The notes under the pieces were generated by a model. It ran no database searches and had not been told where the DNA came from. It saw nothing but the letters and a program-made list of their open reading frames with translations. A stretch of DNA of 64,000 nucleotides from the NCBI RefSeq assembly GCF_000238075.1, contig NZ_JH414506.1, positions 63,788 to 127,787 of the forward strand, read 5' to 3'. Source of the stretch: Oribacterium asaccharolyticum ACB7 (GTDB lineage: Bacteria; Bacillota; Clostridia; Lachnospirales; Lachnospiraceae). Below, piece by piece: positions 1 to 7,065 of this stretch (positions are counted from its first letter, which is position 1; the number at the start of each line of letters is the position of its first letter). The position numbers and the translations under genes were made by a program.

Positions 1-475
1 CCCATGAATAAGCCTTATGTTATGCGGTATCTGCTCAATTACGTTTCGCACTTTCCGCTGTCAGGTATTTCATGGGGCATACATTTGATTACACAGTTAC
101 CTTGTTCAGCCCTTCGGTATCATCCATTTCAGAATCATACCTACTACGGCTTCTGCTGACTTCTCACAGTTCGTTGTTGCTACGGCGAGTTTCCTCGTCT
201 GTGAGACCTCACGGGATAAGCCTGCCAGTCTTTCCTCGTCTACCTGCCTGATTTACGCCTACGGGTTACGGTTGCCTTTTGGACTTTGCTGCTTTTAGCC
301 AGCTCATCCGCCGTAAACGCCTTAATATCAGGTTTCTGTTCGTCAGGCTACGATTTCGCTATCCCTTCTTCTCGCCTACACCTCGCGATGTAAACCTTGG
401 GAGTCGCTATGGGGTTCGTCGGCAACTACGCCCCTTGTGGACTTGCACCACAGATTGACGGCATGCCCGTCATAC
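1..475 (-). mobile_element. Group IIC intron, 5' (domain I) part, truncated by window edge
   Basis: On the minus strand, RNA-like sequence starts with GTATG at 475 and runs off the window. Its first 60 bases follow the pattern of bacterial class C group II introns: a short G/C-rich stem (ACGGGCATGCCGTC), then GGTGCAAGTCC and a run of small hairpins. Near 165-130 (minus) it contains the AAGTCAGCAGAAGCCGTAGTA block found just before the reverse-transcriptase ORF of many such introns. No ORF is seen here, so the maturase/RT would lie before coordinate 1. The intron begins one base after the T-tract of an intrinsic terminator, the preferred target of class C introns. The family call comes from remembered intron sequences, not a search. 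Confidence 0.7.
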
Positions 476-476
476 T

Positions 477-503
477 AAAAAAAGAGAGCCCGCAGGCTCT
501 CTT
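477..503 (-). terminator. Intrinsic terminator of the small lipoprotein gene
   Basis: A perfect 9-bp stem (482-490 with 495-503, loop 491-494) is followed on the minus strand by a run of seven T. It lies 18 bases after the stop of the lipoprotein gene and directly abuts the group II intron. Confidence 0.9.
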
Positions 504-520
504 ATATAATTCTTCAAAAA

Positions 521-757
521 TTACTTCTTAGAAGACTCTTCAGTGCTCTCAGACTCTTCAGCTGCTGCTGTAGTCTCTTTAGCATCCTTCTTATCGCTCT
601 TCTTCTCCTCTGCTGCAGTGGTCTCCTTAGCAGCCTCTGTCTCTACCTTGCTCTCTGTTGCTGCAGTAGTCTCTGCCTTCTTACCGGAACATGCAACCAT
701 TGTAAGAGCTGCTGTCATTGCTGCAAGTACAAATAATCCTCTAACCATCTTTCTCAT
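521..757 (-). CDS. Small Ala/Glu/Thr/Lys-rich lipoprotein
   Basis: This 78-residue protein begins MRKMVRG, continues into a hydrophobic signal segment and ends the signal at MVAC, a near-consensus lipobox with Cys at about residue 23. The mature part is only a low-complexity tail rich in E, K, A, T and S with repeated KETTAAEE-like blocks. No catalytic domain is visible. I chose the start at 757 because GGAG lies six bases upstream; an upstream ATG at 781 has no such site. It is monocistronic and closed by its own terminator. Its function is unknown; a surface-exposed spacer lipoprotein is the most that can be said. Confidence 0.75.
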   Translation of the reverse strand: MRKMVRGLFVLAAMTAALTMVACSGKKAETTAATESKVETEAAKETTAAEEKKSDKKDAKETTAAAEESESTEESSKK

Positions 758-1097
758 AATAGTCTCCTCTCTTCTGCCCATGCAGAAAAAACATTTTTCT
801 TTCTTTTCCTCTTTCTTTCAACAAAATAACACATCGCTGAAAGACGGGAGTAAGGATACTCCTCAGCTTTTTAAAAGACAAGTTTTTTTATCAATTTTAA
901 AAACTTATTAAGAAATTTTCCCAAAAATTTTTTCCATGTTTGTAGAAAAGTACAAAAGCACTTTTTTATATTATTCGCCAGAATGGAAAGTAAGCGCTGT
1001 CTCATCAATAAGTGCGCCTCACAGATGAGCTTAACAGACTCCGGGAATCGCTGTATCATTTCAACCCGTAACGGCATCTCCTTCGTTTCCCACCGGT
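758..1097. other. AT-rich intergenic region, no gene seen
   Basis: This stretch separates the lipoprotein gene from the rpsI-associated repeats. It should hold the lipoprotein promoter on the minus strand, but I found no convincing -35/-10 pair. The short open frames here look random. Confidence 0.5.
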
Positions 1098-1246
1098 GAT
1101 GAGTAAGATGCCCTTTGGCATCTTACTGCGAGTAGTTGCAAGCCTTGGGCGAGCAACTCGCAAGTTTACGGGATAAGAAAAGACTCCCCAATTGCTTGAG
1201 GAGTCCCATATACTTGATATGTCTTTTCTTATCTCTTGGAGAACTG
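1098..1246 (-). repeat. Tandem duplication unit A (distal copy), includes a copy of the rpsI 3' end
   Basis: This 149-base unit matches 1254-1402 with only a few differences, at a period of 156. In the rpsI direction it starts with CAGTTCTCCAAGAGATAA, a copy of the final codons and stop of rpsI. A terminator-like hairpin follows (ATAAGAAAAGAC ... GTCTTTTCTTAT enclosing a GACTCC/GGAGTC stem), then a second hairpin with arms AAGATGCC and GGGCATCTT. Confidence 0.85.
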
Positions 1247-1253
1247 TACGAGC

Positions 1254-1402
1254 GATGAGTAAGATGCCCTTTGGCATCTTGCCGCGAGTAGTTGTGAGCC
1301 TTAGGCGAGCAACTCGCAAGTTTACGGGATAAGAAAAGACTCCCCAATTGCTTGAAGAGTCCCATATACTGAATATGTCTTTTCTTATCTCTTTGAGAAC
1401 TG
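1254..1402 (-). repeat. Tandem duplication unit B (proximal copy), overlaps the rpsI 3' end
   Basis: This is the parent copy of the duplication. Bases 1385-1402 are the last six codons of rpsI, including the stop. The rest holds the presumed rpsI terminator hairpins, so the operon now ends in two consecutive copies of its terminator region. Confidence 0.85.
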
Positions 1403-1777
1403 CGGAGCACGACGAGCAGCCTTTAATCCGTACTTCTTTCTCTCCTTCATACGAGAGTCTCTTGTAAGGAATCCCGCTCTCTTTAAAACCGGTCTGAAGT
1501 CGCTGTCCATCTCGCAAAGTGCACGCGAGAGACCGTGACGGATAGCGCCGGCCTGTCCTGTGGTACCGCCACCGCATACATTCACAAGAACATCAATCTT
1601 GCCTTCGTTCTGTGTAGCCACGAGAGGCTGACGAACGATAGTCTTCAAAGTCTCCAAACCGAAATACTCATCGATGGAGCGCTTATTTACGGTAATCTTA
1701 CCTGTACCCGGCATGATATACACTCTTGCTACAGAGCTTTTTCTTCTACCGGTGCCGTAATTTCTATTTGTAGCCAT
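1385..1777 (-). CDS. rpsI: 30S ribosomal protein S9
   Basis: This 130-residue protein has full S9 length. It carries the N-terminal [10 protein letters not shown] segment, the glycine-rich [14 protein letters not shown] loop around residues 69-82, and the basic tail ending [12 protein letters not shown], whose terminal SKR contacts P-site tRNA in the family. It follows rplM by 14 bases in the standard L13-S9 operon. The 3' end is the source of the tandem duplication just downstream, but the reading frame and C-terminus of this copy are intact. Confidence 0.98.
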   Translation of the reverse strand: MATNRNYGTGRRKSSVARVYIMPGTGKITVNKRSIDEYFGLETLKTIVRQPLVATQNEGKIDVLVNVCGGGTTGQAGAIRHGLSRALCEMDSDFRPVLKRAGFLTRDSRMKERKKYGLKAARRAPQFSKR

Positions 1778-1791
1778 TCTCTATTCCCCCC

Positions 1792-2220
1792 TTAGATTGA
1801 TAATGCAACTGGTTGCTGTGCCTGGTGCTTGTGCTCCGGGCCTGCATACACGAAAAGTTTCTTGTACATCTGTCTACCTAAAGGTCCCTTGGGAAGCATT
1901 CCCTTTACAGCAAGTTCGATAACCTGCTCCGGCTTGTTGGCTCTCATATCTCTTAAAGAAGTTTCCTTCATGGAACCAACATAACGAGAATGGGTGCGAT
2001 ACAACTTCTGCTCAAGCTTCTTTCCTGTTACCTGAATCTTCTCTGCATTAACTACGATTACATAGTCACCACAGTCTAAGAACGGTGTGAAAGTCGGCTT
2101 TCTCTTTCCGCGAAGAACGGATGCTACTTCCGATGCAAGACGTCCGAGTGTCTTCCCCTCTGCATCTACCACGAACCACTTTCTTTCGATAGTAGAAGCC
2201 TTTGCTACGTAAGAATTCAT
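1792..2220 (-). CDS. rplM: 50S ribosomal protein L13
   Basis: This 142-residue protein has normal L13 length, with the family segments [25 protein letters not shown] and [11 protein letters not shown]. An early assembly protein of the large subunit, it is the first gene of the rplM-rpsI operon. GGAGG lies six bases before the ATG. A leader RNA and a strong promoter sit upstream, so the operon is probably under the usual ribosomal-protein autoregulation. Confidence 0.98.
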   Translation of the reverse strand: MNSYVAKASTIERKWFVVDAEGKTLGRLASEVASVLRGKRKPTFTPFLDCGDYVIVVNAEKIQVTGKKLEQKLYRTHSRYVGSMKETSLRDMRANKPEQVIELAVKGMLPKGPLGRQMYKKLFVYAGPEHKHQAQQPVALSI

Positions 2221-2224
2221 AACA

Positions 2225-2370
2225 ACCTCCTATGTGTAGGCTACTTACTCTGGTCCAGTCAGGGACTGATTTCAGTATTTAATGTAGCCCGGGCCTAAGG
2301 CCCTGCTTTAAGTAATATTCGGGCTTAGTGAACTCGGAAATGAGCATAGTTCACCTGTCCTTTTGCAAAA
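2225..2370 (-). ncRNA. Putative ribosomal protein L13 leader RNA
   Basis: The transcript between the promoter at 2381-2409 and rplM is about 150 bases. It can form GGGCC/GGCCC and GGGCTAC/GTAGCC-type hairpins close to the ribosome binding site. An autoregulatory L13 leader is known at this position in low-GC Gram-positives. I infer the family from position and fold, not from a covariance search. Confidence 0.5.
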
Positions 2371-2380
2371 ATGCTTTGTT

Positions 2381-2409
2381 ATTCTACCCCTTTTTTCTAC
2401 CGCTGTCAA
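2381..2409 (-). promoter_or_regulatory. Sigma-A promoter of rplM-rpsI
   Basis: On the minus strand, TTGACA (2409-2404), a 17-base spacer and TAGAAT (2386-2381) lie about 160 bases before rplM. Confidence 0.85.
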
Positions 2410-2418
2410 ATAGATTTT

Positions 2419-2462
2419 CGAGATTCACACTCTTCTCTTTCGAGATTCACACTCTTCTCTTT
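2419..2462. repeat. Two tandem 22-bp units
   Basis: The 22-base unit CGAGATTCACACTCTTCTCT plus TT occurs twice back to back (2419-2440 and 2441-2462). It is followed by diverged relatives (AAGCTTCAAG, GAGTTTCAAG). It lies between the rplM promoter and the stop of the next gene, in otherwise featureless T-rich sequence. Confidence 0.8.
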
Positions 2463-2538
2463 TTAAGCTTCAAGCCCTTTCTTTTTTGAGTTTCAAGACT
2501 TTACTTTTTTTGCTTTGGAATCTCTCTTCTTCAAGTAT

Positions 2539-4443
2539 TTATTCCTCAGACTTCTCCTTCGGAAAGCTCCAGGACTGTACCTTTACCTCCCGGCCGTCCA
2601 AGGTGGCATACTCTTCCTTTTTATGCTCTTCGGAATGCTCTTCCTTCTCTTCGCTTCCCTTCGATGCATTGTATTTCGGGAAATCATAGCGTTCCCCTTC
2701 CAGAGACTTCCGGTACTGTTCTTCTACTTCCTTTTCGTTCTCTTTCAGTTCTTCCTCGGAAAGCGTCGGCGTGCCGTCTTCGGAAAGAAGGAGAGAAAGC
2801 ATAGCAAGCGCTCTTTCTTCTTCCGCTTCACTCAGCTTCCCGCCGTGCTCTGTATTTTGATTCCCCAAAGTACTCCGAGCTTCGGCTCGCGGATTCCCTT
2901 GCGCTTGATAGTCTGCACTTACAAAGGGCTTTGGAGCAGAAAAATCCCATAGATTCCAGTCGTTTTCCTTATCCTCATCCGCTTCCTCATTCTCGTTGAT
3001 TTCTTCTGAAAGAAAAGCAAGGTCTTCATTAAGAGGAAGTTCCACAGCTTCTTCAGACGGATTCTCCGGATTTTCCGCCGTTGTAGCGGAAGTCTCTTCC
3101 TCTTCGTCTCTCTTTTTCTTCTTATAAAATACTTTCTTTCGTCCGTTCTTTCGGAAAGGATCCGCCTGGTAACCGATTTCCTCAATAGAGTAGACGTTGT
3201 TTCCTCTATCGGGAGACTCTGTACTCTTCCCGTCCTCGGTCTTCCCGCTTTCTTCCTTCTCTTCTATTTTATCCGGAAGCAGAACAATTTTAAGCAGCTT
3301 CCAATCTCTCTTAATCCAGTAGAGCGGAAGCAGGAATCCCTTATCTTCCAATTCCGGGTAAAGGCTGACCATATACCCCTTATCCGGGAATACCCAGCGA
3401 AGCTGCCTTCCAATCGCTTTCCAGCGCTCCTGCCACTTCTTTTTCCACTTCCTCCATTTCTCGGCTCTTTCTTCCCGATTCTCCGCATCCCGAATGGCTT
3501 TTCTAAGTTTTTCAGCTTCCGGAATACTGTCTCTTCCCACCGTTCCGTTGGAAAGAATACGAGCTTCCATGTCATCATAAAGACTTATACTGTCCTTGGG
3601 ATAAGGGAAAAGGGTCTCCTTTCTGCTGCTGAACCACATATCCGCAATTTGCAAGAGACTTTGGGAAAGAATCGGAATTCCCAGCTCCTTGATTCTCGAG
3701 TCCAGAAAACGATGATTCATATCCTTATAAAATAACTTATAAAACAGATACAAATCCAGGAGTTCTCTGATTCTCAGGTTATCCGAACAAAAGTGGTAGG
3801 ACGCTTCAGCCAGCCGGAAAAGATAGCTGCTCTCAAGGGAAAGCACCTTTAAAGAGGGGCGATTTTTATCCGCATAAGCCCGATCCAAAAGACTTTTCAT
3901 GGCTTTTTTATAAGTCTTTGTAAGGAAGGGAAGAGTGTGATAGATTTCAATCTGAAATCCCCCAATCCTCTTCATATGCTCTCCGAAACCTTTATAAAAC
4001 ATGTCTGTCTCATAACCGAGATCAATAAGGTATCCCTTGGCCAGATAATATCTCTCCTCGGGAATATAGAGGCGTAACGGAGAATTTGCCGCAGTTTCGG
4101 GAAGATGATAAAGTCTTCTTACCGCAGCACTTTCCAGAATCACAGCCGGTACTTTTAAGGCTTGAAAAGCATCCAGAATTTCCAGTTCGGAAGCTTCATA
4201 AACTTCCCCGTAACGTACCGCTTCCTGATATCTCTTAAAGAAGCGCTCACCAAAAATAGCGGGGACTCTCGCTCCCGCTGATAACATACCAAGATAAATA
4301 GCCGAGGATATTTCATGATAGTCAGCTATACGATAGAGTCTTCCCCAGTTCATTCTCCGAACCACAGGGAAAGAATCATCTTGCCGCAATGTGCCTCCCA
4401 ACAAGTTCAATAAAAACTTGCCCTCATATACACTTCGATTCAT
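2539..4443 (-). CDS. Nucleotidyltransferase-like protein (NTP_transf_5 type) with long acidic tail
   Basis: This 634-residue protein has an N-terminal ~340-residue part resembling the uncharacterised nucleotidyltransferase family NTP_transf_5: FLLNLLGGTLR, VPAVILESAAVRRLYH, a LIDLGYETDMFY segment and an FQIEIYHTL strand. Residues about 345-385 are very basic and Trp-rich. From about 420 to the end the protein is acidic, low complexity and probably disordered. It is the last gene of the late flagellar block, downstream of fliS and the chaperone-like gene. Relatives of this family often occur beside flagellar glycosylation or surface sugar genes, so a role in filament modification is possible but unproven. 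Confidence 0.6.
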   Translation of the reverse strand: MNRSVYEGKFLLNLLGGTLRQDDSFPVVRRMNWGRLYRIADYHEISSAIYLGMLSAGARVPAIFGERFFKRYQEAVRYGEVYEASELEILDAFQALKVPAVILESAAVRRLYHLPETAANSPLRLYIPEERYYLAKGYLIDLGYETDMFYKGFGEHMKRIGGFQIEIYHTLPFLTKTYKKAMKSLLDRAYADKNRPSLKVLSLESSYLFRLAEASYHFCSDNLRIRELLDLYLFYKLFYKDMNHRFLDSRIKELGIPILSQSLLQIADMWFSSRKETLFPYPKDSISLYDDMEARILSNGTVGRDSIPEAEKLRKAIRDAENREERAEKWRKWKKKWQERWKAIGRQLRWVFPDKGYMVSLYPELEDKGFLLPLYWIKRDWKLLKIVLLPDKIEEKEESGKTEDGKSTESPDRGNNVYSIEEIGYQADPFRKNGRKKVFYKKKKRDEEEETSATTAENPENPSEEAVELPLNEDLAFLSEEINENEEADEDKENDWNLWDFSAPKPFVSADYQAQGNPRAEARSTLGNQNTEHGGKLSEAEEERALAMLSLLLSEDGTPTLSEEELKENEKEVEEQYRKSLEGERYDFPKYNASKGSEEKEEHSEEHKKEEYATLDGREVKVQSWSFPKEKSEE

Positions 4444-4526
4444 TACCTTCCTTGTTTTCCTTTCCCACTCCCTGAAAACGAGGCGGCGGGTTCACCGTAC
4501 CGCACTCGTTATGAATCAAAATCCTT

Positions 4527-4928
4527 CTATGTAAATATCTTTTCCGCGTAGTAGTCTTTTGTCCTGCCTGCACGAAATTCTATTTGTTTGTTCTTCCGCT
4601 TGACTTCTTCCAGCATCGCTTCTACCTTATGGTAAAGTTCCGAGATCTTTCTTTCCCATTTGTTGGAAAAAACCTCTTCCCCTTCTCCTCCGGTAGTAAG
4701 GGAGCGGAACAGCTTTGCATCGGCAACGCTTTCTTCCACCATGGCACGAATCTCTATATCGTTCGTTTCCAATTCCCCCAAGGATTCCTGTCTCAAATCC
4801 AAAAGCAAATCCAGGCTCACATTATCCTGTCTTTCCGCCGCCAGAAGAATCTCATCCGTCTCCTTGCCTATCTTGCTCATGATATTATATCTTCTCTGAT
4901 ATAGCGTGGCAAGTTTTTCCACATCCAT
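4527..4928 (-). CDS. FliT/FlgN-like flagellar export chaperone candidate
   Basis: This 133-residue, almost wholly alpha-helical protein has heptad-like patterns (KLATLYQRRYNIMSKIGKETDEILLAA; KISELYHKVEAMLEEVKRKNKQIEF). It has no membrane segment and no Cys. Its place just downstream of fliS matches that of fliT in other flagellar operons, and its size fits FliT/FlgN chaperones. Sequence identity within this group is very low, so the call rests on position and helical character. Confidence 0.5.
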   Translation of the reverse strand: MDVEKLATLYQRRYNIMSKIGKETDEILLAAERQDNVSLDLLLDLRQESLGELETNDIEIRAMVEESVADAKLFRSLTTGGEGEEVFSNKWERKISELYHKVEAMLEEVKRKNKQIEFRAGRTKDYYAEKIFT

Positions 4929-5041
4929 CTCTTTCCCTCCCTTACGGTAGAAAAGAGGCTGTAAAAAAGATACAGTTTATGTTCTTTTTCCACATCCCCT
5001 TTTCACTTACGATATTGTATGTTGAAACGTTCCGTCTGATT

Positions 5042-5449
5042 TTAGCCTACTACCTTTACCTCTTTCGGCATATGGGTATCCATGACTTTTTGGCTGGCTC
5101 CGTAGAATCCGTCCCGAAGATCGGTTAAAATTGCAACAAGCTTCGGAAGCTCATCCTTTCTTCTGTCTCTTCCCGCAAGGACAAGACCCAAATCAAAAGT
5201 AACAAAGTCATATAAACGGAGCAAATCCCTGCTGATAGGCTGTTCCATATCCAGAGTCTGACGCAAGTAACGAATGATCATATTGCATTTCTTCATTGCC
5301 TCTTCAAACTTATCGTATTTTTTATCCTCCAATGCAAACTCAGCAAGCTTTAAGCTTTTGATTGCCTCATCAAAGGTCAAAACCAAAAGTTCTCCCTGGC
5401 TCATCTGCATAATACTCTGCTCTTGGTACTTTTTTTGATACTCCTTCAT
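5042..5449 (-). CDS. fliS: Flagellin export chaperone FliS
   Basis: This 135-residue protein begins MKEYQKKYQEQSIMQMSQGELLVLTFDEAIK, the typical FliS N-terminus. A central RYLRQTLDME segment and the LYDFVTFDLGLVLA region follow. FliS binds the flagellin C-terminal helix in the cytosol to prevent premature polymerisation. The start at 5449 has AGGAG five to six bases upstream; the upstream ATG at 5491 adds 14 residues not expected for the family. It is normally coupled to fliD, but here the symporter gene lies between the two. Confidence 0.93.
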   Translation of the reverse strand: MKEYQKKYQEQSIMQMSQGELLVLTFDEAIKSLKLAEFALEDKKYDKFEEAMKKCNMIIRYLRQTLDMEQPISRDLLRLYDFVTFDLGLVLAGRDRRKDELPKLVAILTDLRDGFYGASQKVMDTHMPKEVKVVG

Positions 5450-5587
5450 ATCCTCTCCTATTATCCGAAATTTCAAAACAGGCACAAGCACTCCTCCTCT
5501 GTTTTGTAAGTGCTCTGCTAAAGTGCCTCCCGATTCATCCTCTTAGAATACTTCGTCCTATTCGCTATTTTATATAAAGTATTTTTC

Positions 5588-5629
5588 AAAAAAATCCCCG
5601 CCTCTCCTATAAAAGGAGACGCAGGGATT
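5588..5629 (-). terminator. Intrinsic terminator of the symporter gene
   Basis: A 15-bp stem (5593-5607 with 5615-5629, one or two mismatches) is followed on the minus strand by seven T. It lies 30 bases after the symporter stop codon and separates it from fliS. Confidence 0.88.
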
Positions 5630-5657
5630 CTTTATTCGGAATATTTTTTACAATGTA

Positions 5658-6908
5658 CTATTTTGCAGCTTTCGCTTTTCTCGCTTTTCTCTCTTCCAAA
5701 TGGGAAACCACCATAGTGCAGGCTGCATCACCCGTAATATTGACGGTCGTTCTTCCCATATCAAAGATACGATCCACTCCGGCAACAAGGGCAATACCGT
5801 CTACCGGCAGACCTACCGAAGTCAATACCATGGCAAGCATAATCATCCCCGCACCGGGCACGCCGGCTGTTCCGATGGAAGCCAGAGTGGCAGTAAGGAT
5901 AATGGTAATAATCTGGGAAAGAGTCAAGTGGATTCCATAGCAGGACGCAATAAAGATAGCGCAAATTCCCTGGTAAATGGCAGTTCCGTCCATATTGATG
6001 GTCGCACCGAGCGGAAGGACAAAGGAAGCAATCTCCCGCTTTGCACCAAGCTTTTCCGTACACTCCATATTAATGGGCAAAGTTCCAACAGAGGATGCCG
6101 AAGAAAAAGCAAACATAATGGCCGGCATCATGCCCTTAAAGAACTTTACGGGAGACAACCCTCCCAGTACTTTCACCGTAGCGGAATACACGAAAACGGC
6201 ATGCACAATATAGCCGATATAAGCCGCAAGAAGAACCGTGGCAAGAGAACCGATAATTTTCGGACCGTTTGCCGCAATCACCGGGCAAAGCAGACAAAAT
6301 ACACCGATTGGCGACAGGCTCAAAACCATTTCCATACACTTCATGAAAATGTCGTTAAAATCATTGAAAGCGGCTACGACACGGATGTTCTTCTCCTCCA
6401 CCAGAATAATGGCGAATCCGAGGATAAGAGCCATCACGATAACCTGCAACATATTTGCCTCGACCATAGGCTGAATAAAGTTTGACGGAAAAATGTTGAC
6501 AATCGTATCCATCAGGGAAATTCCTCCCTTTACTTCATAGCTTAAGTCCGTTGTAGCGATTATTGGAAAAAATCTGCGAAAAAGCGTTCCGAAGAATAAA
6601 CCTATACTCACCGCAAAAGCTGTCGTACAAAGATAAAAGACCACGGTCTTCAAACCGATGGATCCGACCTTCCTGATATCCTGCATGGAAATAATGCCGC
6701 ACATGATGGAAAAGAGCACCACCGGCACAACGATGAACTTTACCAGATTCAAAAAGATGATTCCAAACGGTTTAATATAGTGTTCCACCAGTTCACTATG
6801 CCCTTGCAGGGCAAGACCGCAAAGAATTGCCAAAACCAATGCAATAAAAATCTGCATGGCCAGAGACGGTTTTTTTCCTTTTTTCATTTCCTTATTTTCT
6901 CCTGCCAT
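5658..6908 (-). CDS. Dicarboxylate/amino acid:cation symporter (DAACS family)
   Basis: This 416-residue polytopic membrane protein has the two family signatures: the serine-rich hairpin SSASSVGTLP (about 269-278) and NMDGTAIY (about 305-312). A third conserved block, TAGVPGAGMIML, supports the call. Members couple uptake of glutamate, aspartate or C4-dicarboxylates to H+ or Na+. It has its own terminator and sits inside a flagellar region without obvious functional link. The substrate cannot be told from these motifs. A long antisense open frame (5700-6485) is only its shadow. Confidence 0.93.
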   Translation of the reverse strand: MAGENKEMKKGKKPSLAMQIFIALVLAILCGLALQGHSELVEHYIKPFGIIFLNLVKFIVVPVVLFSIMCGIISMQDIRKVGSIGLKTVVFYLCTTAFAVSIGLFFGTLFRRFFPIIATTDLSYEVKGGISLMDTIVNIFPSNFIQPMVEANMLQVIVMALILGFAIILVEEKNIRVVAAFNDFNDIFMKCMEMVLSLSPIGVFCLLCPVIAANGPKIIGSLATVLLAAYIGYIVHAVFVYSATVKVLGGLSPVKFFKGMMPAIMFAFSSASSVGTLPINMECTEKLGAKREIASFVLPLGATINMDGTAIYQGICAIFIASCYGIHLTLSQIITIILTATLASIGTAGVPGAGMIMLAMVLTSVGLPVDGIALVAGVDRIFDMGRTTVNITGDAACTMVVSHLEERKARKAKAAK

Positions 6909-6997
6909 ATAATTCCCCCTATTCTATAAAATTTTCACAGGGAAATACTTTAATGCAAAACATAGGACTTTGTAAAGAATTTTATAGATTCATAAGA

Positions 6998-7025
6998 AAT
7001 GGGAGCCGAAGAATCGGCTCCCATT
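6998..7025 (-). terminator. Terminator hairpin downstream of fliD
   Basis: A perfect 12-bp stem (6998-7009 with 7014-7025) carries a short loop and is followed on the minus strand by TCTTAT, a weak T-tract. It lies 40 bases after the fliD stop. Confidence 0.7.
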
Positions 7026-7065
7026 GTTCCTTCTATTTCATTTCCTCTTGAAAACGTCCTGCTTC

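Noticed and set aside
543..911. Plus-strand frame opposite the small lipoprotein
   Set aside because: It is a low-complexity Ser/Leu shadow of the Glu/Ala-rich lipoprotein codons.
871..1077. Lys/Phe-rich 68-codon frame
   Set aside because: It has no ribosome binding site, lies in AT-rich intergenic DNA and resembles no known protein.
1098..1402. CRISPR-like direct repeats
   Set aside because: There are only two units of 149 bases with no spacers, and one overlaps a coding sequence.
1056..1577. Minus-strand open frames running through the rpsI repeats
   Set aside because: They are alternative frames of rpsI and of the duplicated terminator region. The repeated peptide comes only from the repeated DNA.
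5700..6485. Long plus-strand open frame of 261 codons
   Set aside because: It is fully antisense to the symporter gene, is rich in His, Asn and Ser without any domain, and has no ribosome binding site.
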